Positions 1 through 11,880 are shown, counted from the stretch's first letter. The stretch: DNA of 64,000 bases from Pempheris klunzingeri (GCF_042242105.1 NC_092027.1:1008006-1072005); one strand, 5' to 3'. The notes: generated by a model not told the origin, from the letters alone. Translations and numbers: made by a program.

Positions 1-63
1 TTGGGCTGTTTTTCAGGACCAAACGCTTCATATCAGCAGCCAGAGGCGGAAAGTCAAAGCAAC

Positions 64-2974
64 ATGTCCGCAGACCGGCACATGTTCCCCCCGCCCTCCT
101 CTCCGTCCCCTCCCGGAGCGGTGGAGGGTTTCGGCGGCGTGGACCCTCAGAGCGGCCCGCCGTCAGAGACGGAGACCCTGAGGATGTTCGTTACCGAGCG
201 GCTGGCGGCGGCGGTGGACGACATCCTGGGAGAGTTCGTGAAAACGGTGAGCCGGTACCGGGAGCAGATAGACCGGCAGCGGAGACAGCTGGACGGCCTG
301 AGGTCCGAGGAGGGCAGGAGGAACCCGGAGGAAGGTCGGTCTGTGAGCCCCCTTTACCACAGCTGGAAGAAGACTGAGAGGGTTTACTGCAGGGAGAGTA
401 CTAGTACACAGGGAGAGTACTAGTACACAGGGAGAGTACTAGTACACAGGAGAGAGTACTAGTACACAGGAGAGTACTAGTACACAGAGAGAGTACTAGT
501 ACACAGGAGAGAGTACTAGTACACAGGAGAGAGTACTAGTACACAGGAGAGAGTACTAGTACACAGGGAGAGTACTAGTACACAGAGAGAGTACTAGTAC
601 ACAGAGAGAGTACTAGTACACAGGGAGAGTACTAGTACACAGAGAGAGTACTAGTACACAGGGAGAGTACTAGTACACAGGAGAGAGTACTAGTACACAG
701 GAGAGAGTACTAGTACACAGGGAGAGTACTAGTACACAGGGAGAGTACTAGTACACAGAGAGAGTACTAGTACACAGGGAGAGTACTAGTACACAGGAGA
801 GAGTACTAGTACACAGGGAGAGTACTAGTACACAGGGAGAGTACTAGTACACAGAGAGAGTACTAGTACACAGAGAGAGTACTAGTACACAGGAGAGAGT
901 ACTAGTACACAGGGAGAGTACTAGTACACAGAGAGAGTACTAGTACACAGGAGAGAGTACTAGTACACAGGAGAGAGTACTAGTACACAGGGAGAGTACT
1001 AGTACACAGAGAGAGTACTAGTACACAGGGAGAGTACTAGTACACAGGAGAGAGTACTAGTACACAGGGAGAGTACTAGTACACAGGGAGAGTACTAGTA
1101 CACAGAGAGAGTACTAGTACACAGGGAGAGTACTAGTACACAGGGAGAGTACTAGTACACAGAGAGAGTACTAGTACACAGGAGAGAGTACTAGTACACA
1201 GGGAGAGAGTACTAGTACACAGGAGAGAGTACTAGTACACAGAGAGAGTACTAGTACACAGGAGAGAGTACTAGTACACAGGAGAGAGTACTAGTACACA
1301 GGGAGAGTACTAGTACACAGGGAGAGTACTAGTACACAGGAGAGAGTACTAGTACACAGGGAGAGAGTACTAGTACACAGAGAGAGAGTACTAGTACACA
1401 GGGAGAGTACTAGTACACAGGAGAGAGTACTAGTACACAGAGAGAGTACTAGTACACAGGGAGAGTACTAGTACACAGGAGAGTGTACTAGTACACAGGA
1501 GAGTACTAGTACACAGGAGAGAGTACTAGTACACAGGGAGAGTACTAGTACACAGGGAGAGTACTAGTACACAGGGGAGAGTACTAGTACACAGAGACAG
1601 TACTAGTACACAGTGACAGTACTAATACACAGAGACAGTACTAGTACACAGTGACAGTACTAGTACACAGAGACAGTACTAGTACACAGTGACAGTACTA
1701 GTACACAGAGACAGTACTAGTACACAGAGACAGTACTAGTACACAGTGACAGTACTAGTACACAGTGACAGTACTAGTACACAGAGACAGTACTAGTACA
1801 CAGTGACAGTACTAGTACACAGTGACAGTACTAGTACACAGAGACAGTACTAGTACACAGAGACAGTACTAGTACACAGTGTTGTCACAAACTGAAGTGT
1901 TTCCACTTTGATCGCACTGATTTTATGGCTTTTCTGCTTTGATGAAATGCAAAGTGCACAATATGTTTGTATTTTGTCTCAGTTTGAATGTTTCTCTCCA
2001 TATTTCAGAAAGTAGTGCTGTCAGTGGTTTAACTGTTGACAGGAAACTAGACTGTTCTGAACCATGTGTGTGTTTGTTTCCTGTCCACAGACGTCCAGCA
2101 GCTGGTGGTGAGTAAAGAAGAGGTTCCCCCTGAGCAGCAGCAGAGGAGCCCCAGTCTGGACCAGGAGGAGCCACCAGAGCCTCCTCACATTAAGGAGGAA
2201 GAGGAGGAACTCTGGAGCAGTCAGGGGGGAGAGCAGCTTGGAGGGCTGGAGGAGGCCGATATCACCAAGATCACATTCTCTCCTGTGGCTGTGAAGAGTG
2301 AAGACGATGATGAAGAGAAGCCTCGGTCCTCACAGCTTCATCAGAGCCAAACTGAAGAGAACAGAGAGGACTGTGGGGGATCAGAACCAGCTGGGAACTT
2401 TGATCCAGATCATCATGAGAAGACTACACAGTCCTCTGAGTGTGACACTGATGACAGTTGTGACTGGGAGGAGACCAGAGAACCTCAGTCAGGTTTAAAC
2501 CCTCTGCAGAACAAAGTTGTACCTCGAAGTGATGAAGACTGTAACACTGGAAAAACACCGGTCAGCTCCTCTGAATGTGCTCCAAGCTCTGACCACAAGG
2601 GACGTCTGCAGAAACACAGTGGAATCCAAACAGGAGAGAAACCATTCAGTTGCTCAGTTTGTGGTAAAACCTACTCCTGGAAGAAGAACTTGTTGGCTCA
2701 TATGAGACTTCATTCAGAAGGAAAACGTTTCAGCTGCATAGTCTGTAAAAAAACATTTACCTGTAGAAAAGACGTTATGAGGCACATGAGAATGCACACG
2801 GGGGAGAAACCCTTCAGCTGCCCCTTCTGCGGTACAAGATTCGCACACAGCTCAAGTTTAACCAAACACCTAAGAGTTCATACGGGAGAAAAACCTTTCA
2901 GCTGCTCAGTCTGTAAAACAAGTTTCAGGGTCCGAGAGCGTTTGGTGGCACACATGAGAGTTCACACAGTTTAA
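64..2974 (+). CDS. C2H2 zinc-finger protein, 2 coding exons, 384 aa
   Basis: Coding exons are 64-334 and 2091-2974. The join is G|AC, with donor gtcggt and acceptor ccacag. Exon 1 encodes a low-complexity Pro/Gly start followed by a helical segment (LRMFVTERLAAAVDDILGEF, then an Arg/Gln-rich stretch). This is the usual first exon of the large teleost zinc-finger families, probably an oligomerisation or partner-binding module. Exon 2 begins DVQQLVVSKEEVPPEQQ, also typical of that family, continues with an acidic linker, and ends with four C2H2 fingers (FSCSVC, FSCIVC, FSCPFC, FSCSVC) joined by TGEKPF-type linkers. The expected role is a nuclear DNA-binding regulator; the target is unknown. I chose the ATG at 64 because it is the first Met in frame; a possible acceptor (tttttcag) at 9-16 suggests an upstream untranslated exon. 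Four fingers is a short array for this family, and remains of another finger lie just past the stop. The precise orthologue is not recognisable. Confidence 0.85.
390..1880. repeat. Minisatellite, 19-20 bp unit, about 75-80 copies, in znf intron
   Basis: The unit is gtactagtacacagggaga with small variants. The core GTACTAGTAC is a perfect 10 bp palindrome present in almost every unit. Two sub-arrays are visible. From about 390 to 1590 the spacer is GGGAGA, GGAGAGA or GAGAGA. From about 1590 to 1880 it is GAGACA or GTGACA, often alternating. The array fills most of the only intron found in the zinc-finger gene and begins about 55 bp after the donor site. The copy number is an estimate from array length divided by unit length. 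Confidence 0.97.
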
Positions 2975-4213
2975 CTGTGCAGAAAGAGGAACATCAGAGA
3001 AAACAGCTGATTGACCACACAGGGGAGAAACCATTCAGGTGCAGTGTTTGACCCTGAAATTAGAAGAAATACTTATGACATCAGAAAATAACCTCTCAAA
3101 TCAGAGATATTTTTGATAAATACTTTTAATTTAATATCGAATTATTATGTTTTATTTGTTGATTTTCCTAAAGTAAGAGAGTCAGTAACACAGCAGCAAT
3201 GTATGTGTTGTAATTACACAAAATCCATGTAAATAGTTGTGACCTGAAATCTTTCACTCATTGAAATACTTACTTACTGAAATAATACGTACTGGGGGTC
3301 ATTACAAGACTGTTTTTACTGTTGTGAGTTTTTAAAAAAATGTTCAATGTTATGGTGAAGATCAGAGTCAGTGAAGTCACCGTCTGGTGGTTCTGCTGCC
3401 TCATGGTGAGGCACTAAGTTACCCAATATGGTCCTTTGGCCCATAAAGGGTGAAGTGTGTAACTGATGTTTCTCACCTTTAAATCTTCCTTGTTGCTCTC
3501 GACAGCATATGCTTGGACATCATTTCTACCTTTTCATGCTAGCTTAAATGCTAACATCTTTCTGAGTGATTAGATGTGTGGGAGATCTCATCTCATCTCA
3601 CATTATGATCAGAACTTCCTGGAGGATTCTGTTACCACCTCTTTTTGTCAGAATAAACAGGGATTTGTCTCCTGACTTAGTCTCAGGCTTGTTTCTTCTC
3701 AGTCTTAAGTACTTTTAACTTCTTCTTTTTCTTTATTTGTCCTTGAAGGCATCTCGTATGTTGGGACTGCGATCACGTGGCCGCAGTAAAACTGTCCAAA
3801 TAAGCCAGACACACACAAACAAATATTTTTATGTGCTTTAAGTAAAGTTTTAAGAGAAAAGTTTTCCGTCTCATGTCCTTCTGTCATGCAAAATCTAAAT
3901 GACCTCAAATGCGATGAGGTAAAAACTATAATATTTGCAGTAGAGCAGAAGACTAAAGTAGCATCAGATGGAAGTACAGTAGCAAAGCAGCTTAATCCTT
4001 ACCAGGAAATAATAATATTTAATAATTATTATTATATTTGGGCAAATTAAACACATACATTTAGAAAAGATTGTCTTATTTCTCTGAATGATTTCATTCC
4101 AAGGGGTCAGGCAGCACGTTGTAAACACCAACCTTTACTGAACAAACACATTTCTAGAAAGACACATCGCTGTACCTTTTTTTTTTTTTTTGGTTAGAAG
4201 CGTAAGGAAGGTC
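2975..4213. other. znf 3' region and intergenic DNA towards pomc
   Basis: No coding sequence is seen beyond the finger remnant. An AATAAA at 3652-3657 is a plausible poly(A) signal for the zinc-finger gene, giving a 3' UTR of about 0.7 kb. The rest is AT-rich single-copy-looking sequence with a run of T at 4178-4192. Confidence 0.5.
3005..3051 (+). pseudogene. Remnant of an extra C2H2 finger downstream of the znf stop
   Basis: About 30 bp after the zinc-finger stop codon, one reading frame gives DHTGEKPFRCSV followed by a stop. This is the finger linker and the start of the next finger, in a frame different from the upstream ORF. It looks like the remains of a once longer finger array, lost when the ORF shifted frame and stopped early. 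It is not expected to be translated in the present gene. Confidence 0.7.
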
Positions 4214-4269
4214 TTTATTAAATATTGAAAAAGTCACCAGAACATGAGACAGAACATGTTTACTTTATT
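4214..4269 (-). terminator. Candidate pomc poly(A) signals
   Basis: On the minus strand AATAAA occurs at 4269-4264 and again at 4219-4214, about 430-480 nt past the pomc stop. Either would give a 3' UTR of normal length. No experimental end is available. Confidence 0.5.
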
Positions 4270-4696
4270 AACATTTAACCCAAACCACAATCTTTTCCCG
4301 GTCTTAACAAACGTGCCTCTGCGTCTAAGCAAACACCCAAACACCCAAACACCTCCTCTTCTGTAGCTCCGCTCACAGTTCAAAGAACACCGCAGGGCTG
4401 ATGAACTGTTCTGATAATCAATTAATGGTTTAGGTCGAATGTCGCTTAGATCAAGACATTCGGCAGCATGTGCTTGGACATCTTTTAGACTAAACTCTAT
4501 CTAAACCTTATTTCTAGGACACTGATTGGATAAACACTCATGGAAGGCAACAAAAAGCATCATGTTTAGTGTGTAGTTTGGAGGTGTTGGCCAATCAGGG
4601 GGAACTCTCTGTCTGCTCCTTCTCTGTCGCTCTCCTCCCTCTCCTTTCTCCTCCCTCTCTCTTCTCCTCCCTCTCCTTTCTCCTCCCTTACTGCTC

Positions 4697-5559
4697 TCAC
4701 TCTTGCTGCTGTCCTTCTTTGTTGATGACATTTTTGAAGAGCGTGATCAGCGGCCTCTGGCTGTTTTCGTCCCAGCTCTTCATGAAGCCGCCGTAGCGTT
4801 TGCTGGCCACCGGCGGGCCACCCCAGCGGAAGTGCTTCATCTTGTATGTGCCATCTTTCTTCTCGTGGACGTCACCCGGGAGCTGCTCCTGCTCCTGCTC
4901 CTCCTCTGCCACCTCCTGCACCTTCTCCTTGTCCTCTTTCATCTTGCCGGCCAGGTCCCGCCTCCTCATCTCACCAGGGAAAACCTCGGCTGACTCCTCC
5001 TCCACGTCGTTGGAGGTGTAGACCTTGATTGGACGGCGCTTTCGCCCGACGGGCTTCCCCCAGCGGAAGTGCTCCATGGAGTAGGAGCGCTTGGCCTGAG
5101 GAGAGGAGGAGGAGGAGGAGGATAAAAGCAAGAGCGGAGGCAGAGACCCGGAGTCTGATGGAGGAAGAGGTTGGAGGTGGGCATCCCCCGGGACGATGGG
5201 CATCTCAGCAGTGAGGTCGGAGCGACAGAGCTGGATGCACTCCTGCAGGAGAGGACGGAGGAGTCAACATGTTCACTGTGGTGATTTTCATTCAGGGATA
5301 TTAAAATGTACACGACTCCATTAAGAGTAGTGAAGATACCTCTGGCCAAATATGACTCCAATTAACTTACAATTAGCATCAAAAAACATCAAAGTCATGT
5401 GAGTAACGCTCTTATTTTAACCTAAACCACCATCTTTTTCTAAACCTAACCAACCCGCAGCACTTTCCAAATGTTCACCACGTGGGTTTTTTTTATTGTT
5501 GCCATGACGACAAAGGTCCAGTCAACTGGGAATCAGTATCAGACACCAAAGTGGGTGAG

Positions 5560-5602
<43 letters not shown>

Positions 5603-5719
5603 CATCATGCTGCTCTCAGAGTCCACCTCCTGACAGCTCGGATGGTCCAAGCACTGAGTGACAGCTCCTCTGGCCACGCCCACCACCCCCACAGCCACCA
5701 ATAGCCACACAGGACACAT
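4697..5719 (-). CDS. pomc: Proopiomelanocortin (teleost type, 220 aa)
   Basis: Coding exons on the minus strand are 5719-5603 (39 aa) and 5242-4697 (181 aa plus stop), joined in phase 0. Exon 2 gives a signal peptide, [18 protein letters not shown], then a Cys-rich N-terminal segment continued in exon 3 (Cys 23, 29, 41 and 45, with [13 protein letters not shown]). Exon 3 holds a KR site, then [13 protein letters not shown] (alpha-MSH, 92-104) inside ACTH (92-131), with GRKRRP as internal cleavage site. A Glu-rich spacer follows, then a beta-MSH with HFRWG (about 169-186), KR, and a 32-residue beta-endorphin starting YGGFM (189-220). Gamma-MSH is absent, as in teleosts generally. The product enters the secretory pathway of pituitary and hypothalamic cells and is cut by prohormone convertases into melanocortins and an opioid. 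An intact ACTH and YGGFM endorphin favour the pomca paralogue, but this is not proved. A Leu4-Ser7 run just before ACTH is low-complexity. Confidence 0.97.
5566..5600. repeat. (GT)17 microsatellite abutting the pomc intron 2 donor
   Basis: On the pomc sense strand the intron begins gtaacacac and runs straight into a CA repeat, so the repeat starts within 3-4 nt of the 5' splice site at 5602/5603. The pomc exon 3 acceptor (cctctcctgcag) is of the ordinary pyrimidine-rich type. Confidence 0.95.
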
Positions 5720-6945
5720 TCCTCTGCCGGCCAACGAGAGACAGCGACACAAACAGGAAGGACACTTTTACCACTGCTGCAGAAATTACAAAATAAGAGC
5801 CTCTCATCGAGTCACATGCAATCTGATTCAATCCACTGTAATTTATTCAGCTTTAATTTTTGTTTCCAAAGTCCCAAAGTGGTTTTATAACTTTATTTAT
5901 AGACAGATCAATACTACAACAATGACAACTACTAAGAATCATAAAAATACTATATTTTATTAGCAACAATCTTTGTAAAGCTCTTCTCAAACTCGTAGGC
6001 TCAGTAAACACAAGTAAAGTTATATATTAAAACTATTTCAAAATAAGAATCAGCGAAATATCAGACAGTGAAAACCTGAAACAGTAAACTCATATAAACA
6101 AAAAAATACAGCTGATGTAAAAACATTATGTTGACCATACTGTGTAGAGCTGACACAATACATAAGTCAGATAGTAAAATAATATTTAAATCATAAATGA
6201 ATCAGTGCTGAGGATTAAAATAGAAAACATGTTTAAAAAGCTCCTTCTGAAAACCTTATTTTATTAACTTACTATTATTTTATCTTTTATTTCTGACTAT
6301 TAATTTGTTAAAATTCTCAGTTTCAATTTCTTTTTGTATATAATATGTAATCACACATTTTTACATTGTGACAGCTCGAATCCATTATAAAGCACCTGGT
6401 TTTGATGTGTTGTATAAATTATTCTACTTTATTCTATTTTATTTTATTTTACATCTGCTCTCTTTTTAAATGTATTTAAATATTGTCAAAGAAAATGTAA
6501 TTGTTTTTAACAAGTACGGCACAAACAGCACAGCTCTTTTCAAGGAAGACAATACAAAACAAATATAATAGCTTAATAATTAATATAATCATTAATAATA
6601 ATAATAATTCTACACAACACAAGAGAGATTTTGTGTTGTTTTTATTGCATAATATTCTTAACTTTGATTTTAAGGGATTTTATTTCATTATATCATGATT
6701 ACAACAAGAGTTCGTGTTGTTAGTTTCAATAATTGGTGATGATAGAATTTATGATAATGTATTTTTTTAAAAAGATTTTGATATACATGTAATTTACAGC
6801 ATATAACTCATAATATGACAAAGAAAGACGACCGGCACAACAGCACATACATGAATAAGAATAATTATCAAAATAAGAAGATTGGGTTTAAAAACATCTA
6901 AATAATAATAATAAAAATATATAAAAAGATGATTAAGATATTCAC
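5720..6945 (-). other. pomc 5' UTR part and intron 1
   Basis: The start of exon 2 is uncertain. Minus-strand acceptors ending at ...ggccggcag, just 4 nt before the ATG, and at ...tttctgcag, about 60 nt before it, are both possible. The remainder is very AT-rich DNA (for example a TAATAATAAT run near 6590-6606) without coding signals. Confidence 0.5.
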
Positions 6946-7049
6946 CTGTCTCTCTCTCCCTCTGTTGTTTTCTTCTTGTTCAGCCGTTGGACAAAGAGTT
7001 CTGATCTTCCCTCCACTTTTGTCTCCCCATCTGACCAGACGATTTTATA
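6946..7049 (-). promoter_or_regulatory. pomc: pomc core promoter and untranslated exon 1
   Basis: On the minus strand a perfect TATAAAA lies at 7049-7043. A transcription start about 25-30 nt downstream would fall near 7015-7020. From there an exon of about 70-75 nt ends in gagacag followed by the donor gtgaat (boundary 6946/6945). This agrees with the known three-exon pomc plan, with a short untranslated first exon. The exact start is inferred from the TATA position. Confidence 0.75.
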
Positions 7050-7062
7050 TCCTGTCAGCCAA

Positions 7063-7064
<2 letters not shown>

Positions 7065-7128
<64 letters not shown>
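7065..7128. repeat. (AC)32 microsatellite directly upstream of the pomc TATA box
   Basis: A pure dinucleotide run of 64 bp. Its nearest end is 16 bp from the TATA box, so it occupies roughly -45 to -110 of the inferred pomc start. Confidence 0.95.
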
Positions 7129-7129
<1 letters not shown>

Positions 7130-7207
7130 ATTCTCTCATTCATGCTTGTAAACACACACACTGCTGCATGAAGAGGGACAATCAATTAAATATCATCCCC
7201 TCTTCCA

Positions 7208-7217
7208 CTCACACACA

Positions 7218-7264
<47 letters not shown>

Positions 7265-7294
7265 ACACACACACTCACACAAACACACACACTC
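7208..7294. repeat. Compound (CA)n microsatellite
   Basis: CA repeat interrupted by CTCA and AAACA units, about 80 bp beyond the first CA array upstream of pomc. Confidence 0.9.
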
Positions 7295-7699
7295 ACCATT
7301 ATCGTCATCACCTTCATCACCAGCATCATCGTCGTCACTCTCCAATGAAAACTCCCGAACTCAGGAAGATGAACTTTCTAGGAGAACAAGAGTCTGCGGC
7401 CACGTGAGAGGGAGGGAACAGTGAACTTTCTTTAACAAATGAAAATGAAGGTCTGGAGGTGGAAATATCTCAGTTACTGAACATTTGTACAGGTGTTCGT
7501 GCTCTTCAGAGGATGAATCCTACTGACTTTTCCTCTGGTGCCCTCAAATTTGGTCCACACATTTCAGTTCCTCTCTGGATGAACTGTAGTTTAGCACCAT
7601 CATATTTGGTTTATAATAAAATACAGTGTTCTATTTAGCGCTGTTAGCATGCTAACACACGAATGCTGCCGTAGCCTCGTAGTTTCACTAAAATAACTT

Positions 7700-8110
7700 T
7701 TAATATGTAATAAGTGGACACAGCCACCGTGGAGTTTGGCATTTTGGCCGTCGCCATCTTGATTTTTGCACCAGAGGTGACAGATACATTTCTTCCCCCA
7801 CCTCTGATTGGTTAGGTTTAGGCAAGACCCACCTGTGATTGGCTAGTCACAACGTAGCCCCGCCCTAAATCCACCCCCTCTTCGTGGTCTATCTTCCTCT
7901 AAATGGGACCATAATTTACCAAATGAACACCCTGCTGTGCTGAAGAAGACAGTAAACTAGAGACTGAGAGCAGAAACTGTTCACTGAGCTGATAAATCAG
8001 GAGAGAAGTCTGCAGGTTAAAGTCTCGTCACTGTTCAGACCCAGAAGTTACGTCTACAGGACAGTCTGTGGGTGAATATGAGCTGTTTCCTGGTACTTTT
8101 GCAGTGATGA
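7700..8110. repeat. Dispersed fish repeat (family uncertain)
   Basis: The stretch with gccatcttgatttttgcacc, later aatttaccaaatgaacaccc and gaagtctgcaggtt resembles from memory a repeat found in many copies in percomorph genomes. No terminal repeats or coding region are seen. A repeat-library search would be needed to name it. Confidence 0.45.
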
Positions 8111-8879
8111 TTTCTAATGTCATTGTCAATGGAAGGAAAACACGAGAGTAAACTCAAAGTCACACCCAACGGAAAGAAACCCACCATGTAAATCTCCAGT
8201 GATCACCTCACAGCTGCTGCAGCCGAGGGTTAAATGTCAGGCAGATTAACACCAAACCGCCATGCAGTCACAGCGGGGAAGAGGGGATTCAAACCTGTGG
8301 GTCAGAGTCTACAGTTACACACACGCTCACCGTCTGCAGCGTCGCTCCATTGTCCGAGCGCTGTGTGTGACGAATACAGATCTGAAAGGGATTGACTTTT
8401 TTGATTGAGTGCCAGGGAAAAGGCTGATGAGGACGCACTTCGTTTTGAAAGCTCTGTGTCCACAAGGAGCCTCATTTTAAGACCCTTCAACCTCCTGGAG
8501 CTTCCTGTGTTCGGCCCTGCAGCCACCGCTGTGAAGGCGTCAGAGCTTCAACAGAAGATCTTCTCTGACGGTCGGACGGCGTCTGAAAATCCTCTCCAGC
8601 GTCCAAAACCTGAGAGACTGTGTCCGAATGCTTTAGTAGCTTTCTGAAACAATCTGACTCAGTAATTGGTCGGGCGTGTGGAGGGTTTGAACTCTCTTTT
8701 TTATTCTTCACATTTCGACTTTGGCCTCTTTTTCTTTGTTTTGCTTGTGTGGAGCACAGCCCAAGGCTCCATGCACACCAGGAACCTGTCTGTAAGACTC
8801 TACATCCACAGAGAGTCATTTTCCCTCACAGATCACAGTGTTTTCTATTCCAACCAACCAACATCTTAGTTTGAAAACC
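8111..8879. other. Intergenic DNA, no gene seen
   Basis: Several short overlapping ORFs on both strands lack codon bias, splice partners or recognisable domains. I treat the interval as non-coding and see no repeat ends. Confidence 0.4.
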
Positions 8880-8990
8880 GTCACACTTTAACATAAACTG
8901 AGTGATCAGCAGCAGTAGACCAGCAGCTCCTGTGTCCTGCAAGGTAAAATTATTGTTTTTGTGAATGGAGTTTGGTGGAAATATTCCAAA
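8880..8990 (+). mobile_element. Fragment of foldback MITE (copy 1)
   Basis: Contains gaccagcagctcctgtgtcc and tttttgtgaatggagtttgg, matching the central part of the longer copies at 48010 and 42748. Both ends are missing. Confidence 0.6.
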
Positions 8991-9739
8991 TATATCACAC
9001 ACTTAAACGGATGTTGATTTTTTTTAGGTGGGCCTTTTTTTTTATGAGGTTAAAGTCGATTTGTCTGCTGCCCCCGTCCACAGCAGTACGTTGCTTAGTA
9101 TTAGGGTCTGTGTCGGGACTCCTGCCTGCTTCTCCAAACTGGGGGTGTGCCGACCACCAACCACAACACTTCAGTCTAACAGAACTTCATTTCCTTTGTT
9201 CATGGCTCTACATCCACGACTCTGTGAGCCTGGCACTAAGGCTCCAGCTTGACCACACAACATCTATATCCAACAGGAGCCTTCTGTTCAGGCAGTAGAT
9301 CCACTGTAAATAGTAAAAAGCATTTCTTTTTCTTCATTTTCAGTTACATTATTCTGTAAAAATACCAGGACACTCACACCAGTTGGCACAATGAGTCATG
9401 TTTCCCTTGTTGTGGTCTTAAAACAACGTTCCTTTTTGTTGTGCAGAGAGAACTTATGCTGGTTTGATGCTTTAAAACTCATGACGGAGACATGAACAAG
9501 CTCCGTCGTGATCCAGTGAATTCTTTGGATGTATGTGTTCACAGCCACTGGAGACACAAATTGCTTTTACCGAATAAAGGTGAGGTTGCAGTGCTTCGAG
9601 TCAGCCTGTCATGATGGAGCCCTTTCTTTGAGTAGTTGCTGTTTTTCTAATGGAACAAACGGAGGCAGGCAGGTAAATATAAATCCATTAGAGGGCTACC
9701 ACAGCCTTGAACCTCCATCCAGTCCATTACAGACACACA

Positions 9740-9779
<40 letters not shown>

Positions 9780-10909
9780 CTCTCTCTTTCTAGTATGTTC
9801 AGATAAGATATAACGATAGAAAAAAAGTCAAACTAATAACATCAGAACTGGAAACACTTTATTCTTCAGTCTGTCTGACTCTGTGCGTCTCAAAAACAAG
9901 AAATAAATGATAAAAAAAAAAAGAAATAACACATTTCTCAGAGCTTTAATTACCTGGAATAAATATTCACACAGTCACTGTCTTTTACTTTAACTACTGG
10001 ACTAAAGGTTCAACTTCAGAACTTCAAAATACTTTTACTGGCTGTCTTGGTGACTGTTTCAGCACTCAGTGCATCATACATTCACCACTTCAGTACAGTT
10101 TTGCATAAAAGATTTTCATAATCCTATTAACACAAATCTGTCAGCAGACAGAAGATTGTTCTCAGTTAGAGATAAAGCTCCGCTGGGCGACGCTCCTCGG
10201 CCTCCCTGTCGTCCATTAATCACCAATAATGGACACCTTGGAGGGCGTTATCTCACTTATACCACGGTCACTCAACAAAAGGAAAATAAAAAATAAAACA
10301 TTCATATTTTTGTGCATCTTGCCGTCAAAATCTAAAGTGTTTCACAAGCCATGATTAACCCTGGTAACACCTGAGGGTCTGACTAATACCTGGAACAATC
10401 ACTGTTGGAAATGAGTTCGCTTGTTAGCGTGTTGCATTACGGTATTAACCCAGGCTTTGACTTGTCATCATCGGCGTTGCCACGGTTACTCACTTTACGT
10501 AGCACCGTATTAATCTGGAGCGGTGAACAGTTTCACCAGAAGCATCTAGTGTGCGTCCTGAATCATCCTGCAGCCAACATGAGTCCAGTCTTCACCCAGA
10601 CAACAAGTTGTTATCGATGCACTAAAGTGTTCCAAACACTGAGCTGAAGTTCATTTGAGGCCTCGACAGTCTGATTTAGACAAACCCAGGCAGGGTTTTA
10701 CAGTCTGAGACCATGACATGCTGTTCTTTGTCCTTAATCGTGAAATCAAAATAAGGATTTTCCTTCAGTAACAAAATGACGTTGCTGTGTTGTAACTTGT
10801 AGCCACATTACTCTAATCCCATTAAATGTAATCTATTACCCTGCAGACCAGTGGGTGCCAATCCCTTTAAAAGATTATCAGGATAAGATGTCAGTCATAC
10901 CTGGTGCTG

Positions 10910-10947
<38 letters not shown>

Positions 10948-11880
10948 AACCTGGCTGTCCTCGTGCTTTTCCATTGAGCTGAATTCAGCGCTGCGATGCT
11001 GCGACACACAGAGCAACAGGTACGTTCAATATAAACTAGATGTGTCAACTTAGATATAGAATTCATGCTAACTGGAGGATTTTACTGTCAAAAGACGTGA
11101 ACACAGTAAAAACCAGACAACAACGTCCGGTATGATGATTCTGCAAAATACAAGTTTGACTGACACATTCTGTGACTTTAGTCCTCTTACTGGCTGCTCC
11201 TCGTCCTCGTTTATTTGTCCTCCATCTGTCTTCGACACAGGAGTCACGCTGTCTGCTTTTGTCACAACTCTCACAAGAGTTTAAGAGGTTTGTTTTCTGC
11301 TGCCGTACTCTCATCTGGAACATTTCTGGTCAGTCATGTTTTTTTTTTTAGTTTAAAAAGGGTCTGATTGAAATGAAAGCAAACGTGCCCACCTGAAGAT
11401 AGTACAGACACAGGTTAACACTTTAACTGTATCTGGACTTTGTTTCAGGTCTTCAGCTGTTTGTTTCCAACCACAGCAGGTGTGAACTGGGCCTGGAAGG
11501 ACCTCAGCAGGATCTGAGCCGGGTTTAGATCTGGTTTTAAAGGACCAGCGTCCTCAAACAGTAAACATGTTGACTGAAAATGAATCTCTCCCTCTATCAG
11601 TCCAGTGAATGTTAAACCTCGAGCCCTCGTGCCTTCACAGACACCAGACTGTGACTTCTGATGGACAGAGTTTGACAGGAGCCAGTCGGTTTGTGTTTAA
11701 TTCATCAACTTCATGTGGACTTTGTCTTGGACAGTTGTTCCCCATCCTGAATCCAAGCGCACAGCTCAAGCTGAACTGCGGGCAAAGTCTGGACTCATCT
11801 TGCCCTGTTGACATTTGCCCCTGATGTTTATCAGGTAGATGAAACAGACTTTCTAAGTGACCCCCCGCAAAGTTGCTATG
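8991..11880. other. Intergenic region upstream of the fibrinogen-domain gene
   Basis: No coding exon is supported. CA arrays lie at about 9733-9776 (running into CT) and 10910-10945. The 5' UTR and promoter of the fibrinogen-domain gene should lie in the last kilobase, but no clear TATA box could be assigned. Confidence 0.4.

Noticed and set aside
4703-5028. Open frames antisense to pomc exon 3
   Set aside because: They mirror the strongly conserved POMC peptide frame. No start context, splice partner or domain supports them.
6976-7407. 143-codon frame encoding poly-His-Thr
   Set aside because: It is a translation of CA microsatellites and has no other support. The same applies to the frames over the TG/CA arrays near 36.5, 37.3 and 37.6 kb.
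8302-8874. Cluster of overlapping 70-110 codon frames
   Set aside because: No codon bias, domains or splice partners. Frames on both strands overlap, as expected by chance in GC-balanced DNA.
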